Origin: Candidatus Eisenbacteria bacterium
Lineage (GTDB): Bacteria > Orphanbacterota > Orphanbacteria > Orphanbacterales > Orphanbacteraceae
Direction: 5' to 3'
DNA: 64,000 nucleotides
NCBI GenBank assembly: GCA_016930695.1
Contig: JAFGGD010000030.1
Location: forward strand, 244,321-308,320
Positions 50,733 through 59,255 of this stretch are shown piece after piece (position 1 is the first letter of the stretch; every line of letters starts with the position of its first letter). The translations under genes were made by a program, and so were the position numbers. The notes under the pieces are model-generated. The model saw only the letters and a list, made by a program, of their open reading frames with translations, searched no databases and was not told where the DNA came from.

Positions 50733-51743
50733 ATGCACAGAATCGCCGTCATCGGTGCCGGATACTGGGGCCCCAACTTCGTACGCATCTTCTCGCAGCT
50801 GCCCAACTCGGAGGTCGCTTACGTCTGCGACAAGCGCGCCGAGCGACTCGCTCAGATGAAGCTGCTCTACCCGCTGGTGAACACCACCTCCCGCCTGGAA
50901 GACGTGCTGGAAGACGACGGCGTGGACGGCGTGGTCGTGGCCACCCCCGTCGCCACGCACCACAACGTGGCCAAGCAAGTGCTCGAGGCGGGGAAACACG
51001 TTCTGGTGGAGAAGCCGCTCTGCCTCTCCACCAATGACGCGGACGATCTGATCGCCACGTCGAAGAAGAGCGGCACCGTGCTCATGGTGGGCCACACCTT
51101 CCTCTTCACGGCGGCGGTGAACAAGGTCAAGGATCTTCTCCGGGACGGCGAGCTGGGGGACATCCACTACATCGCCTCGAACCGGCTCAACCTGGGCATC
51201 TTCCAGGAAGACATGAACGTCATCTGGGACCTGGCGCCCCACGACATCTCGATTCTTCACTATGTCCTCGAGAGGGATCCGATCGAGGTGAGCGCCCACG
51301 GGCAATCCTTCATTCGCAAACCGATTGAGGACGTGGCCTTCGTCACGCTCCGTTTTCCCGGCGACGTGGTGGCCCATCTGCACGTCAGCTGGCTCGACCC
51401 GTGCAAGATTCGGAGGACCACCTTCGTGGGGAGCAAGAAGATGGTGGTCTACGACGACATCGAGACCCTCGAGAAAATTCGTATTTACGACAAAGGCGTC
51501 GACGTCCAACCCCACTACGACACCTTCGGGGAGTTTCATCTCGCCTACCGCTTCGGCGATATCTTTACGCCCAAGCTGGTGGACCAAGAACCGCTCAAGG
51601 CGGAGGCGAAGCACTTCCTCGACGGGATCGATCAGGGGAAGGTGACCCGGGGCACCGCCGCGGAGGGGCGGTTGGTGGTCCGCGTCCTCGAGGCGGCATC
51701 GGAGTCGCTCGAGAAGAACGGCGCGTTCATCCCCCTGGCCTGA
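50733..51743 (+). CDS. Gfo/Idh/MocA-family nucleotide-sugar dehydrogenase (WbpB/WlbA-like)
   Basis: 336 residues. HRIAVIGAGYWGPNFVRIF binds NAD; HVLVEKPLCLS holds the EKP motif; VGHTFLFTAAV and NVIWDLAPHDISIL (catalytic His region) follow. The pattern resembles enzymes that oxidise C3 of UDP-GlcNAc-uronate before transamination. The aminotransferase at 48096 would be the natural partner. The partner acetyltransferase (WbpD/WlbB) is not in the window. Start at ATG 50733 after GAGAGGAAAG. Confidence 0.85.
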   Translation: MHRIAVIGAGYWGPNFVRIFSQLPNSEVAYVCDKRAERLAQMKLLYPLVNTTSRLEDVLEDDGVDGVVVATPVATHHNVAKQVLEAGKHVLVEKPLCLSTNDADDLIATSKKSGTVLMVGHTFLFTAAVNKVKDLLRDGELGDIHYIASNRLNLGIFQEDMNVIWDLAPHDISILHYVLERDPIEVSAHGQSFIRKPIEDVAFVTLRFPGDVVAHLHVSWLDPCKIRRTTFVGSKKMVVYDDIETLEKIRIYDKGVDVQPHYDTFGEFHLAYRFGDIFTPKLVDQEPLKAEAKHFLDGIDQGKVTRGTAAEGRLVVRVLEAASESLEKNGAFIPLA

Positions 51744-51748
51744 CGGAG

Positions 51749-52840
51749 ATGCGGGGAGGACGAATTCTCTACGTCGACACCGGGAAGGCCTTCGGCGGGG
51801 CGGAGCGCGTGACGCTCTCCCTCGCCGGGGCTTTTTCCGCGTCCGGCGCGGATGTCCTCTGCGTCGTCGACCCGGGGGCGGCCTCCTTTCGGAACAGCCT
51901 TCTCGACGCCGGCGTTCGCGTTTCGGCGGTCGCCGAGGCGTCCTCTCGATCCCTCGCCGCGCCTCTGGAGGAGGAGGTCCGGCGCTTCCGCCCCGATTGG
52001 GTGCACATCCATAGAACCTGGCCTCTCTCGGACAGGCACGCCGCCGCCGCCGCGAAGCGGGGGGGAGCGGGACGAATCATCGCAACCGAGCACGTCCGGT
52101 CCGAGGGGTGCGGGCTTCGCGACCGGCTCGCCAAGCGACTTCTGGTCCGTCACGACGACCGGATCGTGGCGGTCTCCGACGCCGTCCGGCGGAGCCTGAT
52201 TCGTTACTGGCGGGTTCCCGCGAAACGGATCACGGTGATCCCGAACGGGATCGACACCGCGCGCTTCCGCGGCGCGCTCCCCCTGGAGCCGGATCCTTTT
52301 CCGCCGGGCACGACCCACCGGATCGGATCGATCGGCCGCCTGGAAAGGCAGAAGGGTTTCGACGTGCTCCTCGAAGCGATGACGCGGATCCGCGCCGCGC
52401 TCCCCGGGGCGGTGCTGGTCATCGCCGGAGAGGGGAGCCGGCGCGCCGATCTGGAAGAACGGGCGGCCGGGCTCGGTCTCGGAGGCGCCGCCCTTTTCCC
52501 CGGCGCGATTCCGGACGCGGCTCCTTTCCTCGCCCGTCTCGATCTTTTCGTCCTCCCCTCGCGATGGGAAGGGCTCCCCCTCACGATCCTCGAGGCGATG
52601 GCCGCGGGAACGCCGATCGCGGCCACCGCCGTCGACGGGACCGCCGAGGCGGCGCGGGACGGGAGGGAGGCGTCTCTTGTTCCCCCCGAGGATCCGGAGC
52701 GTCTCGCGGCGGCCTGCGTCGACGCCCTCCGGGACCGGGCGGGGGCGCTGCGGCGCGCCGAGGCGGCGCGGATTCGCGTGGAGGAGCGGCACTCCCTCGC
52801 GGGGATGGTCGACCGTTACCGGGAGGCGTACGGCTGGTGA
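51749..52840 (+). CDS. GT4 family glycosyltransferase
   Basis: 363 residues, GT-B fold. Acceptor-side motif AFGGAERVTLSLA near the N-terminus; VIPNGIDTARF, SIGRLERQKGFDVLLEAM and the donor-site PSRWEGLPLTILEAMAAGTPIAAT are typical of GT4. Adds a sugar to the lipid-linked repeat unit at the cytoplasmic face. The ATG is 6 bp after the dehydrogenase stop; the gene overlaps the next glycosyltransferase by 4 bp. Donor sugar unknown. Confidence 0.88.
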   Translation: MRGGRILYVDTGKAFGGAERVTLSLAGAFSASGADVLCVVDPGAASFRNSLLDAGVRVSAVAEASSRSLAAPLEEEVRRFRPDWVHIHRTWPLSDRHAAAAAKRGGAGRIIATEHVRSEGCGLRDRLAKRLLVRHDDRIVAVSDAVRRSLIRYWRVPAKRITVIPNGIDTARFRGALPLEPDPFPPGTTHRIGSIGRLERQKGFDVLLEAMTRIRAALPGAVLVIAGEGSRRADLEERAAGLGLGGAALFPGAIPDAAPFLARLDLFVLPSRWEGLPLTILEAMAAGTPIAATAVDGTAEAARDGREASLVPPEDPERLAAACVDALRDRAGALRRAEAARIRVEERHSLAGMVDRYREAYGW

Positions 52841-54036
52841 AAAGAATCCTCGGGCTTTCGTCGATCCCCCCCGAACCGGCGCTCGGCGCCGGCGGCGAGA
52901 GGATACGGGAAATCTACCGCCACCTGCCGGGAGGGGAATACGACGGGACCCTCCTCGCCCTCACCGGGATACGCGACGGAGGAGGGGAGGAGAGGATCGG
53001 CCCTCTTCGGATCGCCCGCGTCCCCTCTCCGACGCAAACGCTTTTCTACTATCTGGAGAGGGCGCGGGTCGCTCCCTTCTTTCGTGTCGCCGGATGGCAC
53101 CGCCGGCTCCCCCTCGGCGCGGCGAGTCTCCTCAATGCCCCCTTCGACCTGGCGCAGTTCGACTCTCTCTGGCTCACACCATGGGCGGACCGACTCCGGC
53201 CGGGCACGCCGGTTCTCTACGCGAGCCATAACCTGGAGGCCGATTGGCACAAGCCCCTGATCCTCCCTTTCCCCTTCCGGAAGAGACATGCCCGTTACCT
53301 GGCCGACCTGGAGAAATGGGCGCTCCGCCGCGCGGACCGCGTGGTGGCGGTTACCGAGGAGGACCGCGAAGCGTTCCTCCGTTTCGCCGGCATCCCCCGG
53401 GAACGCATTGACGTCATCCCTAACGGCTATGATCCCGAAAAGTTCAAGCCATCACCTCAGGAAGAACGTGAAGCGGCTCGGGTTTCCCTCGGGCTTCCTC
53501 GTGAGGGGAGAGTGGCGCTCTTCGCCGGCTCCCTGGTCCCTCCCAATGTAGAGGCGGTGGAAGCGATCCTGGACCGGATCGTCCCCGAGGCGCCTCGTGA
53601 CATTCATTTCCTCATCGCCGGGAGCGCCGGGGAGCCCTTCCGGAAGAGGAGCGGCGGCCGCGTGCTGGTCACCGGCCGGGTCGACAGAATCGAGCCCTGT
53701 TTCCGGGCGGCGGACATCGGCCTGAACCCCATCCTCAGCGGGTCCGGTTCGAACGTGAAGGTGCTTCAGTACTTGGGGGCCGGCCTGGCGGTGCTCTCCA
53801 CCCCTTTCGGGATGCGTGGGTTCGGAGAGCTGAAACGCTTCGCTTCCGTCGACCGGATCGATCGTTTTGCGTATCTTTTAAGAGAGGCGGCTCCCGACCC
53901 GGCCGCCACGGACTTCGTCCGGGAGCGCTATACCTGGGCACGGGCTTCCGCCCTTCTCGCCCGGGTTCACGACCGACTCCTGGGGCGAGTGAACGAACCG
54001 GGGGAAGGGGACGGCGCCCCCGCCGGGGAGGAGTGA
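52837..54036 (+). CDS. GT4-like glycosyltransferase
   Basis: 399 residues from GTG 52837. GLSSIPPEPALGAGGERIREI at the N-terminus, SHNLEADW, RADRVVAVTEEDREAFL, VIPNGYDPEKF, FAGSLVPPNVEAVEAIL and GLNPILSGSGSNVKVLQYLGAGLAVLST. The last motif is of the Glyco_trans_1_4 type found in exopolysaccharide loci. Donor and acceptor unknown. The phosphodiesterase-like membrane protein begins 3 bp after its stop. Confidence 0.85.
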   Translation: MKRILGLSSIPPEPALGAGGERIREIYRHLPGGEYDGTLLALTGIRDGGGEERIGPLRIARVPSPTQTLFYYLERARVAPFFRVAGWHRRLPLGAASLLNAPFDLAQFDSLWLTPWADRLRPGTPVLYASHNLEADWHKPLILPFPFRKRHARYLADLEKWALRRADRVVAVTEEDREAFLRFAGIPRERIDVIPNGYDPEKFKPSPQEEREAARVSLGLPREGRVALFAGSLVPPNVEAVEAILDRIVPEAPRDIHFLIAGSAGEPFRKRSGGRVLVTGRVDRIEPCFRAADIGLNPILSGSGSNVKVLQYLGAGLAVLSTPFGMRGFGELKRFASVDRIDRFAYLLREAAPDPAATDFVRERYTWARASALLARVHDRLLGRVNEPGEGDGAPAGEE

Positions 54037-54039
54037 CAC

Positions 54040-56043
54040 GTGTTATCCCGCATCCGTCGATCCTGGACTCTCTCGCTCTTCGCTCTTTGCTGGGCGAGTC
54101 TGATCGCCGCGTTCGTCTTTCTCGGTCTGAACGACCGCTTTTTCGATTCCGCCCGCGACGGCTGGACCCTCTTTCTGATGCTTCCGCTGATCCTGACCGT
54201 GCCGGCCGGCGTCGTGGCCTTTTTGATCGGCCTCCTGCCGCCGCGAAGCGGTGACACGGAGGCGCGCCGTTTTCTCGGGCTCGCCGCGGCGGTGGGAATC
54301 GTCCCGGCGGGAACGCTGATCCTCTACGGCGCCTTGGAGGGGATCTTCCACGGATCCTCCGCGGTGGTTCTCATCGGCACGATCCTCTCGGCGCTCGTGC
54401 TCCTTCTCGGCGCGGCGCGGATCGGCGTCTTTCTCGCCCGCCGCGCCTGCCGGGACGGCGTCCCCCGAACGGCGTTCCTGATCCTCCCCCTGGCGGCGCT
54501 CCTCCTTTTTCCCCTCGGCGGGGCGCGCCTGGCGGACCGCCCCATCGATTGGGACGGCAAGGATCGAACCCTCATGCTCTGCGTGGACGGCGCCCGCTGG
54601 AAGCTGATCGATCGCTTCGACGCCGAGGATCGTCTCCCCACATTCCGCGCGTTGCAGCGGGAGGGAGCGCGCTTCGGCATGGAGAGTTTCGATCCTCTCA
54701 TGTCGCCGATCATCTGGACCACCATCGCCTCCGGCGTCCTCCCGGAGGAACACGGCGTGCATAATTTCTACGCCACCGCGAACACCGTCCGCGCGCCCCG
54801 GCTCTGGGACATGGCGCAGCAGAAGGGGAAAAGCGTCGGCGTCCTCGGCTATCTGATCACCTGGCCGCCCCGCCCGGTGGACGGTTTCATCATCCCCTCC
54901 CTCTTCGCCCGCGGCCCCGAAACATGGCCGAAGGAGCTGGGCTTCATCCGCGAACTCGCCATGAGCGAGAAGGGGAACAAGGACCGCGATCTGCGCCGCT
55001 ACGCGTTGTACGGCGTCCGTTCGATCCAATACGGCGTGCGTATCTCCACGGTCCTCGAGGCGTTTCGGGTGATGACTCATAAAGGACCCTACTTGGAAAA
55101 CATGATCGCCAAGCGCTTCCTGAAACTGCGGATGCACGGCGACATGTTTCTCGAGCTCTGGGAGCGCTACCAGCCGGAGTTCGCCGCCTTCTACAACAAC
55201 GGCATCGACGTCAGCAGCCATTACTTCTGGAAATACTACGAACCCGAATCATTTCCCGGCGTTCTCCCGGAGGACGTGGAGCGCTACCGGGACGTGATCC
55301 CCCGGATGTACGGAGCCATGGACGTCGTTCTGGGACGCATCCTCGCGAAAGCCCCGGAGGGGCTCCACCTGGTGGTCCTCTCCGACCACGGGCTCCGGGC
55401 GATGAAGACCGAGGCTTCCGGCGCTCTCCGCCTGATCCGCACCGAGAACCTTCTCCGCCGACTCGGCCTGGAGGAAACGGTGGAGGGGATCAACCTCGCC
55501 GCCCGGCTTCACATGAAGGGGAAGGGGGGGAGGGGGATGCTTCCGCCGGACCTGGAGACCATTCTGGCGACGATCATCGAGGAAGAGAGCGGTGAACCGG
55601 TTTTCAGCACCAGCCGCAAGGATCCGGTGAGCTTGATCGTCCGCATACGCGAGGAGGTCCCCACCAAGGGTCGGCGGCTCCGCCTGCCCGACGGTTCGGT
55701 CGTCCCTTCGGAGGAACTGATCGAGGAAACCCCGGCGCGCCTTTCCGGCGAACACAGCCCGGACGCGATCCTCCTGCTCCGCGGGCCCCACATCCGGCGG
55801 GGCGTCTCGGACGGCGTGGCGACGATTCTCGACGTAGCGCCCACCACCCTTTACATGATGGGCCTCCCCATCGGCCGGAACATGAAGGGAAGGCTCCTCG
55901 AGTCCGCTTTCGTCGACGGGTGGATCGACAACCACCCGCCCACGCACGACGACTACGTTCTCGACGCGGTTCCGGTCTCTTCGGAGGAGACGGACGACGG
56001 CGCCCTCAAGGAACAGCTGCGCGCCCTCGGCTATCTGAATTGA
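54040..56043 (+). CDS. Membrane-anchored alkaline phosphatase superfamily (type I phosphodiesterase) protein
   Basis: 667 residues from GTG 54040. Four or five N-terminal helices (about 8-165), then a large extracytoplasmic catalytic domain. Superfamily motifs: LMLCVDGARWKL, MSPIIWTTIASGVLPEEHGV (nucleophile Thr), NNGIDVSSHYFWKYY, VVLSDHGLRAM and LSGEHSPDAILL. The C-terminal end LRALGYLN is common in related membrane or secreted hydrolases. It may transfer or remove a phospho-substituent on the exported glycan; the substrate is unknown. Unlike the cytosolic relative at 38170, this one faces the periplasm. Confidence 0.78.
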   Translation: MLSRIRRSWTLSLFALCWASLIAAFVFLGLNDRFFDSARDGWTLFLMLPLILTVPAGVVAFLIGLLPPRSGDTEARRFLGLAAAVGIVPAGTLILYGALEGIFHGSSAVVLIGTILSALVLLLGAARIGVFLARRACRDGVPRTAFLILPLAALLLFPLGGARLADRPIDWDGKDRTLMLCVDGARWKLIDRFDAEDRLPTFRALQREGARFGMESFDPLMSPIIWTTIASGVLPEEHGVHNFYATANTVRAPRLWDMAQQKGKSVGVLGYLITWPPRPVDGFIIPSLFARGPETWPKELGFIRELAMSEKGNKDRDLRRYALYGVRSIQYGVRISTVLEAFRVMTHKGPYLENMIAKRFLKLRMHGDMFLELWERYQPEFAAFYNNGIDVSSHYFWKYYEPESFPGVLPEDVERYRDVIPRMYGAMDVVLGRILAKAPEGLHLVVLSDHGLRAMKTEASGALRLIRTENLLRRLGLEETVEGINLAARLHMKGKGGRGMLPPDLETILATIIEEESGEPVFSTSRKDPVSLIVRIREEVPTKGRRLRLPDGSVVPSEELIEETPARLSGEHSPDAILLLRGPHIRRGVSDGVATILDVAPTTLYMMGLPIGRNMKGRLLESAFVDGWIDNHPPTHDDYVLDAVPVSSEETDDGALKEQLRALGYLN

Positions 56044-56080
56044 CGGGGGAGAGTGCCGAGTCCGTTCGCCGAGGAAAGGG

Positions 56081-56110
56081 TTGCGGCCCTCCGATCCGGT
56101 CGGCTATCCT
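56081..56110 (+). promoter_or_regulatory. Weak candidate promoter for the SPOR lipoprotein gene
   Basis: TTGCGG (56081-56086), an 18-bp spacer and TATCCT (56105-56110) in the 88-bp gap. Transcription would begin near 56117, leaving just the ribosome site before the ATG. Both boxes are partial matches. Confidence 0.3.
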
Positions 56111-56131
56111 GGGGACCGGGAGGACCAGGTC

Positions 56132-56809
56132 ATGAAACGAATCGTGACGGGGATTCTCCCCGCCCTCGCGCTGGGGACGCTCGTCGGTTGCGCCGGCCTG
56201 CAGTCGCGCGGGAGCGGAGAGGTTCCGAAAGACGTGCAGGATGTGGACACCTGGGTGGTGAACCGGGAGGAGGCGGCCGCGGCCGTCGCCGCCGCGGACA
56301 CCACCGCCCCGGCCGCCGATGCGGAAACCGCCGCCGAGCCGGTCATCTCCGGCATCCCCGAGACGGAAACCGCCGCCGCGCCGCCGCTCGAAACAGAGGC
56401 GCCCGAGAACCCCGCGGTCCCCGAAAACGCCCCGCCGGAAATCGCGCGGGAAACGCCCCGGGAGGAAATCGCCGCCGTACCGCTTCCGGAAACGAAGATG
56501 CCCGACACGGCGAAGCCGGAGCCCGCGCCGGCGGCGTCGATGCAGACCCGTTACTCACCCGGGTTCCGCGTGCAAGTGCTCGCCTCGCGCAGTCCGGAGG
56601 ACGCCCGCGGCTTCGCGGAGGATCTTCGCTCTTCCATCACGGAAACGGTTTATGTGGAGTACCTCGCCCCGTACTACAAGGTACGGATCGGGGATTGCTC
56701 CACCCGCGAAGAAGCCAACCGACTCCTCAAACGGATCCGGGAAGCCGGGTACGACAAGGCTTGGATCGCCGAAACCTTGGTGGTGCAGGGGGCCGTGAAG
56801 CGACCTTGA
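56132..56809 (+). CDS. SPOR-domain lipoprotein
   Basis: 225 residues from ATG 56132 (GGGAGGA upstream). Signal sequence MKRIVTGILPALALGTLVGC with a lipobox, giving a lipidated Cys at residue 20. A long Pro/Glu/Ala-rich linker (about 45-145) would span the periplasm. The C-terminal SPOR domain (RYSPGFRVQVLASRSPEDARGF...YLAPYYKVRIGDCSTREEANRLLKRI) binds denuded peptidoglycan glycans at division sites. It overlaps the GT2 gene by 4 bp. It may anchor envelope machinery to the septum or pole. Confidence 0.85.
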   Translation: MKRIVTGILPALALGTLVGCAGLQSRGSGEVPKDVQDVDTWVVNREEAAAAVAAADTTAPAADAETAAEPVISGIPETETAAAPPLETEAPENPAVPENAPPEIARETPREEIAAVPLPETKMPDTAKPEPAPAASMQTRYSPGFRVQVLASRSPEDARGFAEDLRSSITETVYVEYLAPYYKVRIGDCSTREEANRLLKRIREAGYDKAWIAETLVVQGAVKRP

Positions 56810-57627
56810 ACGGAACCACGCGCGCGCGGAAACGGCCCCATCTTTCGGTCGTCATCCCCGCCTTCAACGAAGAGGGCGTGATCCTGTCGAGCCTCGACAA
56901 GGTTCACGCGTACCTGAGCGGGCGGGACTACCCCTTCGAGATCCTCCCCGTGGACGACGGGAGCACGGACCGGACGAGCGAACTCGCCCTCGACTTCGCG
57001 GAGCGCCACGAGGCTTGCCGCCCGATCCGCCTGCCGCGCAACCTGGGGAAGGGGGGGGCGGTCCGCAAGGGTTTCGAGGAGGCCCGCGGCCGATTCATCC
57101 TCTTCACCGACGCCGATCTCTCCACGCCGATTCACGAAATCGAGCGTTTTCTGCGCCTCCTGGAGGAGGGGTATCACGTGGTGATCGGGAGCCGCGACCT
57201 CCCCGATTCCGACGTGCGGGTCCATCAGCCCTGGTACCGGGAGACGATGGGTAAGGTCTTCAATCGAATCGTGCGCGTGATCGTCCTGCGCGGCTTTCGG
57301 GACACCCAATGCGGCTTCAAGGCCTTCGACCGCGAGAGCGTGCTTCCCATTCTGAACGCCATGCGGATCAACGGATTCGCTTTCGACGTCGAGATGCTCT
57401 ATCTCGCCCGCAAGATGGGCCTCCGCCTCCGCGAGGAGCCGATCACCTGGATGAACAGCCCGGACACCCGCGTGGACGCCGTCCACGACGCGTCGCGAAT
57501 GTTTGTTGACCTGCTCCGCATCCGGTATTATGATGTTTTTGGTCGGTACCGGCTGCCGGACCGTGGGTTATCCTCCGTTGACGGGAGGGGCCGATCGATA
57601 GTACAAGAAGACGGAGAGCGGGAATAG
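56806..57627 (+). CDS. GT2 family glycosyltransferase (dolichyl-phosphate glucosyltransferase-like)
   Basis: 273 residues from TTG 56806 (TTGA overlap). SVVIPAFNEEGVILSSLDKV, PVDDGSTDRT, LPRNLGKGGAVRKGFEEA, FTDADLSTPIHEIERFL, VIGSRDLPDSDVRVHQPWYRE and DTQCGFKAFDRES are hallmarks of the ALG5-like group, which makes polyprenyl-phosphate-glucose. The stop codon TAG (57625-57627) lies 8-10 nt inside tRNA-Gly on the same strand. Homology seems to end near WMNSPDTRVDAVHDASRMFVDLLRIR, so the last 30 residues may be tolerated extension. Confidence 0.88.
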   Translation: MNGTTRARKRPHLSVVIPAFNEEGVILSSLDKVHAYLSGRDYPFEILPVDDGSTDRTSELALDFAERHEACRPIRLPRNLGKGGAVRKGFEEARGRFILFTDADLSTPIHEIERFLRLLEEGYHVVIGSRDLPDSDVRVHQPWYRETMGKVFNRIVRVIVLRGFRDTQCGFKAFDRESVLPILNAMRINGFAFDVEMLYLARKMGLRLREEPITWMNSPDTRVDAVHDASRMFVDLLRIRYYDVFGRYRLPDRGLSSVDGRGRSIVQEDGERE

Positions 57628-57692
57628 CTCAGTGGTAGAGCTCCACCTTGCCAAGGTGGATGTCGCGGGTTCAAATCCCGTTTCCCGCTCCA
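57618..57692 (+). tRNA. tRNA-Gly(GCC)
   Basis: Complete cloverleaf: GCGGGAA acceptor arm pairing with TTCCCGC, D-arm AGCTCAGTGGTAGAGCT, anticodon stem CCACC with loop TTGCCAA (anticodon GCC), T-arm GCGGGTTCAAATCCCGT, discriminator T and encoded CCA (57690-57692). Its first 10 nt overlap the end of the upstream glycosyltransferase ORF. Seven T's (57695-57701) follow at once. Confidence 0.97.
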
Positions 57693-57711
57693 TCTTTTTT
57701 TCTCCAACGAA

Positions 57712-57783
57712 GGCGGCATAGCCAAGTGGCTAAGGCAGAGGACTGCAAATCCTTCATCCCCGGTTCGAATCCGGGTGCCGCCT
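57712..57783 (+). tRNA. tRNA-Cys(GCA)
   Basis: GGCGGCA pairs with TGCCGCC; anticodon loop CTGCAAA gives GCA; T-loop GGTTCGAATCC; discriminator T at 57783, as expected for Cys. CCA is not encoded (TTC follows), unlike the two flanking tRNAs, so it must be added by the CCA enzyme. It lies 19 nt after tRNA-Gly. Confidence 0.97.
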
Positions 57784-57812
57784 TTCCCGTCCCCCTTCGC
57801 TCTACCCGGGAC

Positions 57813-57902
57813 GCCGAGGTGGCGGAACTGGTAGACGCCGCGGACTTAAAATCCGCTGAAGCATTCGTCTTCGTGCCGGTTCGAATCCGGCCCTCGGCAC
57901 CA
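57813..57902 (+). tRNA. tRNA-Leu(TAA)
   Basis: Class II tRNA with a long variable arm. Acceptor GCCGAGG/CCTCGGC, anticodon stem GCGGA/TCCGC around CTTAAAA (anticodon TAA), variable arm around TGAAGCATTCGTCTTCG, T-arm GCCGGTTCGAATCCGGC, discriminator A and encoded CCA (57900-57902). Lies 29 nt after tRNA-Cys; the next protein gene starts 22 nt on. Confidence 0.97.
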
Positions 57903-57924
57903 TCCCTTTTCCGGGTCGGGTCTA

Positions 57925-59136
57925 TTGGGTCTTCCACGCTTTCTTGAGGAGTGGGCGCATCCGTCCTTCCGCGCCCTTTTTCCCCTTCAGCCGCTGGAGA
58001 ACACCCTCTTCGGAGGTCTGACCTTCGCCGATCGCTGGCGCCTGCTGGCTCCGGGAGACGCGTTGGACGGGGCGGAGCGAGGGACGGTCCTGCTCGCCCA
58101 TCCCCTGGCGATCCCCGACCCGGATCTGATCCGCGCGATCGACGGTGGGGAGGGGGAGCGGCTCTGGCGATGCGCTGCGGGGCCTCTCGCGGCGCGAATC
58201 GATTTAAAACGCCTCGAGCGATCGGACCTTCCGATCGCCGAAGCGATCGCCGGGCTTCCGGAAGAAGAGACGGGGGGGGAGATCGTCGAGCGTCCCTGGT
58301 CGCTGGTGGCCGGAAACGCCGCGAGGATCGCGGAGGACGACGCGTTCCTGGAGCGCCTCGGAAAATTCCCATCCCTGCCGGCGACGGCACCCGCCCCCTT
58401 CGGCGCCGAAGGAGCGGGCGGGGCGGAGGTTCTCGGACGGGACGTTCGCGTCGGCCGGGACTGCCGCTTCGAGCCCTTCGTTCTCCTGGATGCGCGGGAG
58501 GGGCCGATCCGTATCGGCGACCGCGTGACCGTGGAGGCCCACACCGTCCTCCGGGGGCCGCTCTGGATCCGGAATGACGCGCGCGTCCGGGCGGGGGCGC
58601 GGATCGGCGAGGGGACCACTCTCGGCGAGGGGGCGCGCGTCGGCGGCGAGGTGGAGGGGACCCTCTTCGGGGCCTTCTCCAACAAGCAGCACGACGGCTT
58701 CCTGGGTCACGCCGTCGTGGGGGAGTGGGTCAACCTCGGCGCGGCGACAAACAATTCTGATCTAAAGAACAATTACGGCCCCGTCCGTTTGGACTGGGGG
58801 GAAGGTCCCGCCGAGACGGGACTCTTGAAATTGGGCTGCTTCATCGGCGACCATGTCAAAACCGCCATCGGGACCCGGATCGGAACCGGGACGGTGATCG
58901 GGCCGATGGCCAACCTCTTCGGGGGTTCCGGTTTCGTCTCCGGACGCGTCCCTCCGTTCACTTGGGGAGAAGAGGGAGGGGTGTACCGGCTGAGCGAGGC
59001 GGTCGATACGTTGCGAAAGGCCATGAGCCGCCGCCTTCCGGAACTGGAGCGCGCCGGCCGTCCCCTCGAACCGACGGAGGAGCTGCTCCGCGGGCTCCGG
59101 GAGCTATGGGACTCCATCCGGGGCAAGCGCTCTTGA
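57925..59136 (+). CDS. Bacteroidetes-type GlmU (putative sugar nucleotidyltransferase with LbetaH domain)
   Basis: 403 residues from TTG 57925. The N-terminal part (FLEEWAHPSFRALFPLQPLENTLFGGLTFADRW) matches the start of the alternative GlmU family, and the C-terminal hexapeptide-repeat domain has the tell-tale NNSDLKNNYGPV, GCFIGDHVKTAIGTRI and NLFGGSG...PPFTWG. Family members are thought to do the GlcN-1-P acetyl- and uridylyltransfer steps leading to UDP-GlcNAc, the precursor of lipid A and peptidoglycan. The ribosome site before the TTG is poor, so the exact start is uncertain. It lies 22 nt after tRNA-Leu. Confidence 0.82.
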   Translation: MGLPRFLEEWAHPSFRALFPLQPLENTLFGGLTFADRWRLLAPGDALDGAERGTVLLAHPLAIPDPDLIRAIDGGEGERLWRCAAGPLAARIDLKRLERSDLPIAEAIAGLPEEETGGEIVERPWSLVAGNAARIAEDDAFLERLGKFPSLPATAPAPFGAEGAGGAEVLGRDVRVGRDCRFEPFVLLDAREGPIRIGDRVTVEAHTVLRGPLWIRNDARVRAGARIGEGTTLGEGARVGGEVEGTLFGAFSNKQHDGFLGHAVVGEWVNLGAATNNSDLKNNYGPVRLDWGEGPAETGLLKLGCFIGDHVKTAIGTRIGTGTVIGPMANLFGGSGFVSGRVPPFTWGEEGGVYRLSEAVDTLRKAMSRRLPELERAGRPLEPTEELLRGLRELWDSIRGKRS

Positions 59137-59161
59137 CCATACGGGAGGATTGGGGTAAACT
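59133..59161 (+). promoter_or_regulatory. Candidate promoter for the PorV-like gene
   Basis: TTGACC (59133-59138) overlaps the stop codon of the GlmU-like gene; a 17-bp spacer leads to TAAACT (59156-59161). Transcription would begin near 59168, after an in-frame ATG at 59163, which argues that translation starts at 59256 instead. Confidence 0.5.
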
Positions 59162-59255
59162 CATGAAGAGTAAGGGTTACCATCCGGCGATCGATTCCCC
59201 GCCTCCGGCGAGGCCCCTCGGCCCGCCCCCGTTCCCCTCCGGGATAGGAATGACG

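Noticed and set aside
33220-57627. Exosortase/PEP-CTERM type locus, suggested by the SKIYEAL start of the CpsD-like protein
   Set aside because: No exosortase (XrtA-like) gene or PEP-CTERM protein is visible; Wzx and Wzy/WaaL genes fit a conventional pathway better.
57693-57711. Terminator after tRNA-Gly (T-run)
   Set aside because: A run of seven T's follows the acceptor stem, but two more tRNAs follow within 20-120 nt, so I cannot say that transcription ends here; noted with the tRNA.
59163-59255. An upstream in-frame ATG for the PorV-like protein
   Set aside because: It would put about 31 Pro-rich residues before a clear signal peptide and lies upstream of the expected transcription start. 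The ATG at 59256 has a ribosome site.
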